DNA from: Cordylochernes scorpioides | Taxonomy: Eukaryota > Arthropoda > Arachnida > Pseudoscorpiones > Chernetidae | NCBI GenBank assembly: GCA_030710605.1 | Contig: CP092865.1 | Span: forward strand, 136,107,500 to 136,171,499 | Direction: 5' to 3' | DNA length: 64,000 bases | Shown: piece by piece, positions 24,490 through 35,968 of the stretch | How positions within the stretch are numbered: position 1 is the first letter of the stretch | How the letters are laid out: every line of letters starts with the position of its first letter | Notes under the pieces: model-generated | Database searches by the model: none | The model's input: the letters and a program-made list of their open reading frames with translations, nothing else | What the model was told of the DNA's origin: nothing | Program-made: the position numbers and the translations under genes

Positions 24490-24507
24490 TGTCGCCCGCC
24501 GCGGGGC
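24490..24507 (+). promoter_or_regulatory. Primer-binding-site-like sequence of element B
   Basis: TGTCGCCCGCCGCGGGGC follows the LTR after one base and continues CTCGAA. Element A has the same version inside its 5' LTR (minus strand, ending at 34355). Compared with the tRNA-Lys site at 18331-18353 it has several substitutions, including TGT instead of TGG at the CCA-pairing end. Confidence 0.6.
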
Positions 24508-25175
24508 TCGAATTTAGTATATGTTTCTTCCCCTATACTTTAGAAATATATACCTAATGAAAAGCCATACTATTTTAAGTATTGGTGAAGTAGTCCACGC
24601 ATCCTGAGATTAACAGTCTATTATAAATCGTGAATTTTAATTTATGCTTTCCGTTTCACTGGCATTTTATCAGGCAATGGAAGTTATGTTGAGGCGGTGT
24701 ATACCGCATCTCTCGCCGCTGTCTTTTACGATTCACATTGTTTGTGGCAAAACCTTAATATTATCATTGATTTCTGATATCAAAGTAAAACGTCTATGGG
24801 GATGAGTATCTTTTATTCTGGTCTTCTCGAGCTTTCGAGCTTGTCCGCCCTTCTACAGGAGAAACATATACAATATATCAAGAAAATATAACGTCGCCTG
24901 ATGCTAAAACTATTATGATTCTATGTACATATATATATATACATTAGAAAGTTTTGCATATTATTTGTTTTCTTAAGACATTTTTTTTTTGATTAAGGTA
25001 TTCACACATATTCTACTATTGTTTGCTATATTCTATGAATTATCTTATAGGTTAGAAATTCTATTATTTAAGTAGTTTTATAATAGTCATTGGCTATTAC
25101 ATATAAGTTACTTATATTATTGTTGATATTATTAGCTGGTACTAGGATATATTGTGTTATATGTTTCGGGCAAAT

Positions 25176-25532
25176 CTATTTTCTATTAATGCTATTGTGT
25201 TTTCTGAATAATAGAAAATCAATTATAAGCCTTTGATATTTGCTGTTTATGTTATTGTAATGTATTCTAGGTTCTCCTAATGCGAAAGTGTGACATGTTC
25301 CTTTGCAGTATTGGAAAATTAGAGACCTATTGTCTTGATTAATAACGTTGCGTCTATGTTCATATATTCTATTGCTGACTCTCCTTCCTGTCTCCCCTGC
25401 GTATTTGGCTTGGCAGCTGTATACACTCTGACAAGGGAAGGTTATCTTAAATTGATAAATGTGCAATTTTTTTTGCCTTAAGTGGAGATTTCCAAGACTA
25501 TTTCTGAAACATTTTTTTTTAGATGAAGACAA
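25176..25532 (-). pseudogene. Penelope-like GIY-YIG nuclease fragment in element B
   Basis: The frame carries FPCQSVYSCQAKYAGETGRR followed by NRIYEHRRNV, a Cys/His-rich part (YCKGTCHTF) and a C-terminal helix ending RKHNSINRK. This is the layout of the GIY-YIG endonuclease domain downstream of RT in Penelope-like retroelements, where YIGETGR and RIKEHR are conserved; here YIG is YAG. No RT is left upstream. It lies antisense to element B and continues leftward into a 3' tail with a GAAAG-bearing stem (about 24820-24870). Confidence 0.7.
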
Positions 25533-26377
25533 ATAAAACCATCTTGATAGTATTGAATTTTACAGTAAATATTTGCCAGCAGAAGGCATGATGAGATTAC
25601 ATGAAATTTAAACCAGTTATATGTTTAGTATGTTCCTTCAGTTGTAATTTGACACCGTCTTGAAATAAAGAAATTGGACGGTGCGCTATATCTTGATACT
25701 GGATATTTCTGTGTCAGAAAGGTGTAGTTATTCTGTTTAATGAGAATTCCAATAATTATCGAAATTTAGCAGATTATCATTGGGGATTTGAACAACTGTC
25801 TTGAAAATTTTTGAACAGCCCGAGTAGATAGAAGAGTCCTAGAGTTAGAGTGGAGAATTAGTAGTACAGACTGACCACTCGACGCAGATAACTCTAGGGA
25901 ACAATTACTGTGTTAATCCGCCGTAGACAAGAAGAACATTGATTCTCAGGATACTCGATAGGCAGAATTTTGAGAATTGATAAAGTCATGGTTAAAGTTT
26001 ACACAGGCATGTGGGAGTAAAGACAGTGATTTAAAGAGGCAGCCTTGTGTCTTAAATACTTTCAGTGGAAGCAGATGCCACTGCAAATATTCAGGTCTAA
26101 TAATTTCCAAATTTGAAGTCATGCATGACGGGTTAGCACGGGATTGACGCCTGGACGGGTTTCCACTGGGATTAATCGAGCTTGCGAAAGAACTAGAAGA
26201 AGTGTGACATGTCACGCCACTGTACTAAATTAATAATTGAGAAGATTTATGTTGAGCCAACTGAAATTAGTAAAGAATTAAGAGATTAAGGTCTTATTCT
26301 TTGAGTTTTACACTAATTTCAATTACGCGATATGGACGGCGTTATAAGTTGGGTGGATATGATTCGGCCGCAATGGG

Positions 26378-26602
26378 ATGGTCTCCTGGAGATGGTACGA
26401 TCAAATAATACTTATTGAATGCCGGGCGGGATCGCATAAAGCATTAAACGATATCAAGAAATGCTTAAAGAAACACCCTAGAAGATTGGGGATCGACAAA
26501 ATGACGACATGGAAAATGCTCAACATTGTACATTGGCAGCAAAATGATATCTTGCTATTGTATGGACGACCACTCCTTCCTGAAATGTGCAGCGGATGTT
26601 AG
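26378..26602 (+). CDS. Conserved 74-codon frame in element B, unknown
   Basis: Counterpart of 15827-16051 in element A. The product begins MVSWRWYDQIILIECRAGSH and ends MCSGC. A short frame (MDGVISWVDMIRPQWDGLL) opens at 26333 just before it and ends at a TGA near 26420 in another phase. One possibility is a gag-like remnant of two frames; another is chance conservation in young copies. Confidence 0.3.
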   Translation: MVSWRWYDQIILIECRAGSHKALNDIKKCLKKHPRRLGIDKMTTWKMLNIVHWQQNDILLLYGRPLLPEMCSGC

Positions 26603-27229
26603 TCCCAGAATTAGGTCCTTTGAGGCGACACTTTCCTTTGCAGATGACATAAAGACGCATGACAAAACAGCACATGAGCATTTAAACTAGCTTCAATTCC
26701 TGCCATTTATTAATTTAGTTGACCAATAGCTATAGAACCACTGGAGACCTCCATACCTGTGTGAATATTTTAGTGAGAAATGAGCGATTCAATTCTATGA
26801 GCCATGAGGTATCCTGTAAGATCGGAGTTGTACCCCATTCAATTTTTTTTAATAGTAGCCAGTGCGAGATATTTCCAGGATTTTTTTTTCTAACTGTCAT
26901 ATAATTCGAAAACTAGAAAACTACACCATTTTAATACAGTTTACGTTTAGCACCCATGTGGACTCAATATGACCATTGAATGAAAAAAATCGAAGACTAA
27001 TGAGCGAGCCAACCTAAAGAGAACGAGTTTAATAGGCTTACAATCAATAGTTGAAGCAAACTATTCGCACAAATTTGTTATGTTCTCTCTCTAAATGATC
27101 TATGACATTATAGGTTTTCTTAACAAGGTAACTACCCCGCCGAGTGTATATGGAGTTATAAAGCTTAAGGGTCATAGGCTGTTGGAATAGAGTAGTTCAA
27201 AATTAAGAGTGATAATAGATCGGGATCTA

Positions 27230-27530
27230 GATCCCGATGACGGGTTTCGAAGAGACTCCAGAGGGATGAAAGAGGTGTTGAAAGTGATGAAAGGGCGATG
27301 AAATATGATGAAAAAGGCGTTGAACTGTGTTATAAGGTGATGAATAAGAGATGAAATGTGTTGAAGGCGTTGAAGAGAGATGCGATGGAAGTAAGTTGAA
27401 AGGCGTTGAGGATGATGAAGGATGATGAAAGAGTGAGAAAGCGTTGAATGTTGATGAGGAAGAGATAGAAAGATGCAGAAAGATGTTGAAAGAGAAAGAA
27501 TTAAAAAAAAAGTTGGATAAAGGGTTTTGT
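27230..27530 (+). repeat. Purine-rich degenerate repeat in element B
   Basis: A strongly strand-asymmetric stretch made of variations on GTTGAAAG, GATGAAGG and GATGAAAGAG, with no fixed period. It lies in the B-only segment (27190-28465) that element A lacks. The opposite strand reads as a Ser/Phe-rich frame, which I take as an artefact. Confidence 0.7.
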
Positions 27531-27779
27531 AAATAGTAGATAAAGATTGATGGAAGGAAGTACATTTAATGTATAAAGCGTAGCTGTCGACCGCAATATC
27601 GCCTCGATAGAACTATTTCTTTTAAAATAAGACATATTATGCACTGGGGATTTGTGTAAGCTGATTTACATAAGTTTCGGCAACAATATACACTATTTAA
27701 TATAGATAGGTCTTTATTAATTACAATATTAGGTTATATATTAAATAGCAAATATGTCTTAGTGTTATGGTGAACTTTA

Positions 27780-28400
27780 AACAGTTTGCAGTTTTTTTTT
27801 TTTAAACATGTGTTCTAGTGCTAAGTGTTGAAAGGAGCTTTAACACCATGTTTCAGGGTTTGTGTGTTATTTGTCTCAACCTTGTCTTTGTGCAGAATAC
27901 CGTCTCACAACCTTACTGTAGTGTTTGTTGCCATCTTTAAAGATCTTCACAGTTTGTTTTAATATTAGTGTGTCATTTAGAGAAAATTGTCACAACCTTA
28001 TCCTTGTATAGAACACCGTTTTTACACCGTTTTATTTAATAAGTTATATGAGAGATTTTAGATATAGTATAAGAGTTACTATTTACATGAGCCAAATCGA
28101 CCCAACAGTTAGAGCAAGAGGGGGGAACTCAGATATTTCCTCCTTTCACGTGACGCGACTGTTCACCCCGACCGGTCGTGCCAGATAAGAGGGAATACCA
28201 GGAAACTCTGTCCTCCTTGCACTTCGGGTTTTGTGATAGGGCTCCATGCTCGCTACAAGGACTACATCTTGGGTTTTCGTGTTCTCCTAGTGTAGAATTG
28301 GCTCAGCCTCATTTTTAGTATAGTATATAATTAAGAGTTGTCTCACAACCTTGTTTTAATATGACACACCGTTTTGAAGAGCTTGTACAACCTGTCAGGA
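27780..28400 (+). repeat. Imperfect repeats in element B
   Basis: Variants of TCTCACAACCTTG ... AACACCGTTTT occur at least three times over 620 bp. The block is absent from element A. No coding sense was recognised. Confidence 0.5.
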
Positions 28401-28464
28401 TATGATTTAGGAAAATTTTAGTTTCTTTTTATTGTTATGTTACAATTTTATCCAACAAGGGGTG

Positions 28465-28599
28465 ACAACCAGAGCGGACTCAGAAGTAATGAGACGAGGG
28501 GAAATTGACAGAGTTAGTGTGAACAGTTTAACTTTACGCAGGTCTACAAGGGTGAAAAGGCCCACACAGTGTAAATTCTGCTTAGACTGTCGCCACTAA
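28465..28599 (+). pseudogene. Integrase tail remnant of element B
   Basis: The last 44 codons of the frame seen at 14457-15014 in element A, starting GVTTRANSEVMRRG and ending CKFCLDCRH. The beta-barrel part is missing because the B-specific segment joins here. It shows that both elements descend from the same pol-bearing parent. Confidence 0.6.
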
Positions 28600-31500
28600 C
28601 TAGGATTTTGGAGTGTGTACGGAGAATCAGCTCGATAGAATGAGAAGTTTAGAGATTTCAACCTTTTTTTTTTTTTTTTTCATTTAAAAACCTTTTTTTT
28701 TTTTTTAAAGTAGAACTTCATTAGGATTCCTTTTTTTTTTCTATACAAACTGTTTCTTGTTAAAACCCGAGTTTCAAAGACCAATGAGAATAATGTATAC
28801 CATTGTGAATTAATTATTTAGTATAAATCTGAATTTTTGGTTATTATCGGGAGTAATAGATGAAGGAAGGTGTAGGAAATCACAACTTAGAGGGGGGCTA
28901 TGTCTAAAATAACAAACCTAATAGGCATCCTATGGCTTGTGTTGGGTAATACAGAAACCCTATAATCCCTGGCCTTCAGGTAGTAGCTTTGAAATAGGTT
29001 TCTAATGAGGACATGAAAGGTCAATCTTTCAGAGTAAAGTTGTGAAGTATAGGGACCCTAAGCCAGGGGTAGAAGTTAAGTAGGCCCAGACCGTAGTCGA
29101 TCCTCGGAAAGCACTTGAGAATGTTAGTGTTGGGTAGTGAATCGTAAACCCTATAAATCCATCTTTCAATAGAGTGCTGAGGTCGGACTACTGAAAAGGG
29201 GGTAGACGCACGACGAAGTAAGAGGAAAGTGACTTCACCCACAGTGGCTAGGGGAATGAATCAATCCGCTTTTATGAGGTGTCACGTTTAATGGTTCTTT
29301 AATCGCCCTTATATTCTGTGTGTGTCTTCATAGAATTGTCGTGAATAGTCGCTTAGTGTCAAGGCAAGGGCAGTTTTGAAATTACATTTTTTAAAGATAG
29401 GTTAGCTTCCAGATTATTTAGAATTGTTAACAATTATTGTTAACAATCATTTATTGAGTATAAAGTATTAGTATATATAGAGCTTGTACAGAGGCATTTC
29501 TTTTGAGTAACATAGGGCTTTAGTTCCCAATTTGTTTTAATTTTATTATTTTATTTGATTTCACATTGTGTCCTGAAATATGTTATTATTTGTTAGGATC
29601 TATTGATATTGATAAATGAGTATTTTGGCCTTTGTAGCAGCTTTTAACTTTAGTTTGTATGCACACCGTGAATGATAGGGGGGAGGGTGTATGAATGAAT
29701 TGGTGTAATGAATGTGTAAGAAGGTTAAAAACTATTATATTGTGAGCCCAAAATACATTAGAATAGGGTTAAGGACTTCAATAGGATCGATTTTTATTTT
29801 ATTTTATTTTTTATTTCGAATTTTGTTAGGACCGAGAAGCCTCAAACAGGACAACTACAACTCTATCTATTGTTAGGAAAATATTCGCTCCACTTTGTTA
29901 GGTCTCCTTTTAGAGGAGTGCAAATATTGATTTCTTTTATTAGGGTAATCAGTTACTCTATTTCATTATATCAACTTGAATTTTAAGAGTCGTAGATAAT
30001 GATCATATCTTGATTCTCAGGCTGGAAGGTTGTGGGAGGTTATGATCAGACCAGGAAACCCACAAAACTTCTCCTCATTAGAGGAAACGAAGAGGCATAG
30101 ATTGAATTTTATGCAGGATGGGGGATTTGTTTTAGCCATGCCGTATAGCCTGGGGTATAACGGCGCGACCTTGGGTAACCGATCTGACACCGTAGTTTCG
30201 ACGCTTTTAGCGTGGCTGGAGCGAGGGTATTCCAGACGGGAGGTCCTGTAAGATTGGCAAGTAGGCAGAGATTGCCCAGTTATTCTAGACGAAGTGTTTC
30301 CGTCTATTGAATTTTTTTTTCGGTACCAGTTTGATCCCCCATAGCTAGCGGAAGTTTCTTCTAATAAAGGATTCGCCCTGCCATACGTTTTGTTGGAATG
30401 AATTCGAGTATAAGACAGATTCGAGAGGCAGAATAAGTAATTATTAGGACCTTCAACGAGTTTAAACTCGTTCCATGATAGGATAAGATTTTAAAGTATT
30501 AGTTAACTATAAGGACCGCGAACGAGACGCCAGAACGAGCCAATGAGTCAGAGTTTTAGAAGTGTTGTATTGAGGACAGTAGAATTAAGAGCAGTTATAC
30601 AGGGAGTAGAATTCTGAAGGAATTTGTAAAAGAACCAAAATTTCAGATTGATAAAATTCAAATTTATAAGATGTAGATTTGTAGGATTCAGGTCAATGAA
30701 TAGAGGGTATATTAGTAGATGAAAGTAATATGAATTTCTTGGAAGGGGGAGGTAGCTGAAGTGTACACACCCCAGAGACAAGGTAAACGGAGTCACAAAC
30801 AAAATGGGAGAAGTTGATTAGTTTCTCTGTCAAACAGAGAGCTTTCTTCATACGGTTGTCACCCTAGATTTAAATGGACTGTGTAGTTTAATAGAGGTCT
30901 GGGATATATTCCATTTGACCAAGATTCTAAATGACGTACCCATCTGAGTTGAGAGTATTGTAACAGAGGAATCTAACACATAAGAGAAAACACACCCTCC
31001 AGTAGGATCGGGATAGACGAATATTACCCAGTGACCAACTCGTGATTCCAGACTGAATAAGATTGAAAAACTTAACTGAGATACTAAACCTTGAACCTTC
31101 AGCGCACAAATATATATTATGTTTACATTTTCTTTTTCAATATGTTATTATTTTTATATCATATATATTATATTATAGTCATATACTATTCATTTCAACA
31201 ATTTTATTTTGACATTCATGATATTAATATTTATATTAAATATTTAATTATATATATTTTGTCACCATATATAATCTTGTAGTAGTTTTCTTTTGTCATC
31301 TATCATGGGATGATTTTTATCACTTATATCTTAACATATTTAATCACTATCTACATGATATGTTTTTACTTCAATATATATGTTATACTCATCATATAAC
31401 ATGGAAGGATTCATTTTATCATTACATATTTCGTGCCTTATTTAATGATTACTTACATAATTTGTTTTCTGTAATTTTTATTTATCAAAAGTCATCATGT

Positions 31501-32182
31501 CATAGGCTAATCATTATATACCAAGATATTTCTTTCAGCTAACTATAATTATCCTTTCCTTTGATTGTATATATATATAACTATACCACACGAATGTCTT
31601 GATTGGTACGAAAATAAAGATGCTGGCATGTTTTAGGAGTTGGACTAGTCAGTTATTTCTAAACGACTTCTTGGCGCCCAATTTTTTATATATAATATGT
31701 AATAGGGAAATGTCCTAACTGTATTGTTAGCAGAAAGAAGGTAGCAATGAATCCAGTACCCCAAGAGGCAAGGATGGGGTTGAGAGGACTTACCACTAGG
31801 AAGGCCTACTCCTCAAGACCAAAGAAGAAAGTGGAAGGGTGGTATATATACCCATGAATGGTAAGACAGATGACCTTGCTTACTTCCATACATATGATAT
31901 GACTGTCCCCAATAACCTATTTTGATAACAGTGTTCTGACAGAATAATAGCACATAAAAACCCCTTTGCCAGGATGCGCAATGCCCACTAATGTTCGGAA
32001 TAATAAACATCTAGAATGGCATACCATCATTTTGACTAGCCTTATCTTCCCTATAGGTTTCGGTACATCTGGCTTCACCTAGTAATGGAAAATGCATTTT
32101 GCTAGAAATGGGCCTGCTTTCATAGTAACTGATGAAAGGCAGATGAATAATGAATAGCACAAACGCATTTGTCCATTACTTG

Positions 32183-32195
32183 GCAGGGGGAGGAT
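32183..32195 (+). promoter_or_regulatory. Polypurine tract of element B
   Basis: GGCAGGGGGAGGAT directly abuts the TGTTGGGG of the 3' LTR. Confidence 0.8.
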
Positions 32196-33912
32196 TGTTG
32201 GGGCACGTTTTTTGTAACCATACCCCAACAGAAGGCGTATGTATAATCAAATCAAATGGATACATGGCTTCCCTCCCACATAGACTTACAGACCATTTTT
32301 TTTGCCCAGAAACTTAGACACTTGGTGACACCAGACTTCCATGCCGAAAGCTGATGCCTGGTAAAGAAGAAGACATCCAGAGACATCCGAGCTGGAAACT
32401 GTTGTTTCATATGTACATATATTCCCCTCACCAAAAATTTAGGTAAAGGTGACCAGAAAAAAAAAAAGGAGAAAAATGGAGAAGGAAGATCTCTAAAAAG
32501 GGCCTGGGTCAATTTTAGCCAAGACGGGGGGGCGATATATATACCATCCCGAGAAAAAGGGAGGATTGTATTTCAACCCATGTGGAAAAGGGGGGGGGCC
32601 TGGGGTCTGAAATTTTACACTATCGCCGCAGTTGTTGCTCTCTTTAGTTTTTTTGTTTTGGTAATACTATATGTTCTATTTTGATGGAAGAGGCCTGGCG
32701 TCTGAAATCTTACACTAGTGCCGGGGTTGTTTCTCTCTTTAGATTTTTTTTGTTTTGGTAATACTATAGGTTCTATTTTGATGAGGCCTGGGGCGTCTAT
32801 GAAATTGATACTGGAGCCGTTGGCCATTTTGATTGGTGTTTCTTTCGGCGAATGAAAATGGAGAGAGAGATGATATAAAAGAAGGTTCTCTGCCAAAAGG
32901 CAGGATTCGATCGGAGTCGCTCAGTGAGAAGGACGATTTTTAGTCGGGCCTGAGACGTAGAGGAGACCAGACCTTGCCGCCGCTTTCGAGAGAAGGTAAG
33001 CCCCTCGCCATTATGGCTTAGCCCCCCCCCTTTTTTATTTTTCGAACAGAAGCTAATCTATTTAGATTCTGAATGGGCCCTAAAGGGCTTTAAGTGACTT
33101 AAAAGGAGTGTTAGGGTTCGTATATTTTGTCCCGCTAGAATAGATGGAGATCTAGGTTTCCCCCCCCCTTTTGTGTAGTAGCCAACCTAGATTTCGCATG
33201 GGCCCTAAAGGGCTATAAAGTAACTTCAGGTCACCTCTATCTAAATTTTACTATGTAAATAGCATATCTCGTCAGTATAGACATGTTCCCAAATTTTAAG
33301 ATATTTAAATAAATATCTAGAGAAATTTTTTGTTTCCTCTGTTACCTATTTCATACATAATTTGCCTTATGGTGCTATTCCCACTGTTTAAATGAAATGT
33401 TGTATGTTTCTTACCTATTTGAAGGGAATGTTACTAATAATTAAGTCTCCCATAAATTACCGGCCACATACATTGCCGCGAGTGTCTGTGTTTCAGTGTT
33501 TTATAGATTGCCCAATTTAATAACGATTTCATGGGTTGTCTGATGAAATTGTATAATAGTGTCGCGGCTGTTTCCATCTTTTAGACCATTGTTCTGACAA
33601 TATTATATGCTCGATCCTTGCTTTAGCTCAACTCTTAATCAATTACAGAGTTTTCCCCCCCTTTTCTTTTTTATTTATTTTATTTATCCTGTTTGCACAA
33701 ATTGCATTACATGTGATGATGTAAAGACATATGCCGATAGTGCATCACTGACAGCTGTGCTGCTATTATACAACATTAAGGTCTTGCTGCGGGTTATATA
33801 CATGGGGTTGTTGGCCTAAATTGCTATATATATATATACTTAAGTAAGGAAACTTTAATAAGTCACATCGTGTACCCTCCCTTTTCAACTATCCAAACCG
33901 GGGAACCCATCA
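32196..33912 (+). repeat. 3' LTR of element B with internal duplication
   Basis: 97 bp longer than its 5' partner because a block around 32610-32780 is duplicated (GGTAATACTATAKGTTCTAT occurs twice). One unit reads like the B type (ACACTATCGCCG), the other like the A type (ACACTAGTGCCG), so the LTR looks mosaic. Confidence 0.85.
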
Positions 33913-33916
33913 ACTC

Positions 33917-34356
33917 CAGATGTTGTTTTTCTGCACCGAGTCCTAAATTTAAACTAAGCTGCCAATCATGGCTCGAATTTCATCTAATATAATAATAAAT
34001 GTTTATTAAAACATACAAATATTAAACTTACTCACCAAAACAAGTTTTAGAAGAAGCATTAGATTTGTTTACTTACTACAGAGTGGATATTGGATAATTT
34101 TTATCACTTTAAATAATTCAAAACACAAACTTGCTTGAAAAAAAATTACAAGTTATATATATAAATATCTACCTAAAAATAATAATTCTGTGTACATTGA
34201 AAAATATTTTATTAGTCTCATTTCCCTGGGTATTGATTCTTAATTAATCTCAGGATCGCGTTCTACTTAGCCCTAATGGCGTTTCACTATGTATATAATT
34301 TAGAATATAATAGAAGAAAATTATATACATAATTCGAGCCCCGCGGCGGGCGACAT
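33917..34356 (-). other. 5' leader of element A, interior 1
   Basis: The remainder of interior 1 on the far side of element B. On the minus strand it starts with the primer-binding-like TGTCGCCCGCCGCGGGGC and continues with a leader unlike those at 18330 and 24510. Confidence 0.6.
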
Positions 34357-35789
34357 TGTTGCGTTCCCGGTTTGGATAGATGAAAAGGGAGGATACACGA
34401 TGTGACTTATTAAAGTTTCCTTACTTAAGTATATATATATATAGCAATTTAGGCCAACAACCCCATGTATATAACCCGCAGCAAGACCTTAATGTTGTAT
34501 AATAGAAGCACAGCTGTCAATGATACACTATCGACATATGTCTTTACATCATCACATGTAATGCAATTTGTGCAAACAGGATAAATAAAGAAAAAAAAAA
34601 CGGGGGAAACTCTGTAATTGATCAAGAGTTTGAGTTAAAGCAGGGATCGAGCATATAATATTGTCAGGACAAAGGTCTAAAGATGGAATAACGCACTGAA
34701 ACACATAAAAGTACAAACATTACTAAAACCTGACAGATAGATATCCTCAAAGTAGCCCTGATAAAGTCGTAATTTGCTAAATTAAGTTGTGGGGGGTAGT
34801 ACCATAAAGCAAAAAGGAATGAAATATGTATGAGAGGAAACAAGAAAATTTCTCTAGATATTTATTTAGATAAACTAAAATTTGGGAACGTGTCTATACT
34901 GACGAGATATGCTATTTACATAGTAAAATTTAGATAGAGGTGACCTGAAGTTACTTTATAGCCCTTTAGGGCCCATGCGAAATCTAGGTTGGCTACTACA
35001 CAAAAAAAAAGGGGGGGGGGGGCGCTAAGTCATAATGACAAATGGCTTACCTTTTCTCGAAAGTGCCGGCAAAGGTCTGGTCTCCCGTCTGAAAACTGTC
35101 CTCTCACTGAGCGACTCCGATCCAATCTGCCTTTTGGCAAAGAAACCTTCTTTTATTCATGTCTCTCTCCGTTTTCATTCGCTGAAAGAAACACCAATCA
35201 AAATGGCCAACGGCTCCAGTATACAGTTTCATAGACGCCCCAGGCCTCTCCCATCAAAATAGAACATATAGGATTACCAAAACAAAAAAAATCTAAAGAG
35301 AGAAACAGCTACGGCACTAGTGTAAGATTTCAGACTCCAGGCCCCCCTTCCACATGGATTGAAATACTATCCTCCCTTTTTCTCGGGACGGTATATATAT
35401 CGCCCCCCGTCTTGGCTAAAAATCGACCCAGGCCCCTTTTACCTGGACTGTAATGTGATGCTTCCTTTTTTTCGGGAAGGATATTTATAAGGCTAGTCTT
35501 TTAGAAATCTTCCTTCTCCATTTTTTTTTCTGATCACCTCTACCTAAATTTTTGATGAGGGGAATATATGTACATTGGAAACAACAGTTTCCAGCTCGGA
35601 TGTCTCTGGATGTCTTCTTCTCCACCAGGCATCAGCTTTCGGCATGGAAGTCTGGTGTCACCAAGTGTCTAAGTTTCTGGGCAAAAAAATGGTCTGTAAG
35701 TCTATGTGGGAGGGAAGCCATGTATCCATTTGATTTGATTATACATACGCCTTCTGTTGGGGTATGGTTACAAAAAACGTGCCCCAACA
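34357..35789 (-). repeat. 5' LTR of element A
   Basis: 1433 bp, partner of 9433-10862. TATA borders it at 35790-35793. Confidence 0.9.
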
Positions 35790-35968
35790 TATATAATTTA
35801 TAACTGAAAAAATATATAGCCTTCCATAGTCCTTGAGTGGTAGTAAAAGCTCAGTTTTATATTGAAATAGTATATCTTATTTGTGCACAAAAATTATATT
35901 CTCAAGGCTTAATTTTTAGGCGTAGTTATTTTTGGTATTGTCTTATTTATATTAAGATTTCCCTACCA

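Larger units (their letters stand above)
22869..33912 (+). mobile_element. Giant LTR element B (LARD-like), nested in A
   Basis: The 5' LTR is 22869-24488 and the 3' LTR 32196-33912, flanked by ACTC (22865-22868 and 33913-33916). A primer-binding-like site follows the 5' LTR and a polypurine tract precedes the 3' LTR. The 7.7-kb interior is homologous to interior 2 of element A in opposite orientation, which creates a roughly 9-kb inverted repeat. It is non-coding apart from an integrase tail remnant, a short conserved frame and an antisense Penelope-like nuclease piece. Confidence 0.9.
9433..35789 (-). mobile_element. Composite giant LTR element A (LARD-like)
   Basis: The outer LTRs are 9433-10862 (3') and 34357-35789 (5'). 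They are nearly identical by eye and are flanked by TATA (9429-9432 and 35790-35793). A polypurine tract lies at the 3' LTR and a primer-binding-site-like sequence at the 5' LTR. Without nested element B it is about 15.3 kb. Internally it holds another LTR (18355-19814), so the order on the minus strand is LTR, interior 1, divergent LTR, interior 2, LTR. Apart from an integrase C-terminal fragment (14457-15014) it has almost no coding capacity, like the large retrotransposon derivatives (LARDs) that depend on partners for proteins. Confidence 0.85.

Noticed and set aside
27227-27565. Ser/Phe-rich minus-strand frame
   Set aside because: Complement of the purine-rich degenerate repeat; low complexity.
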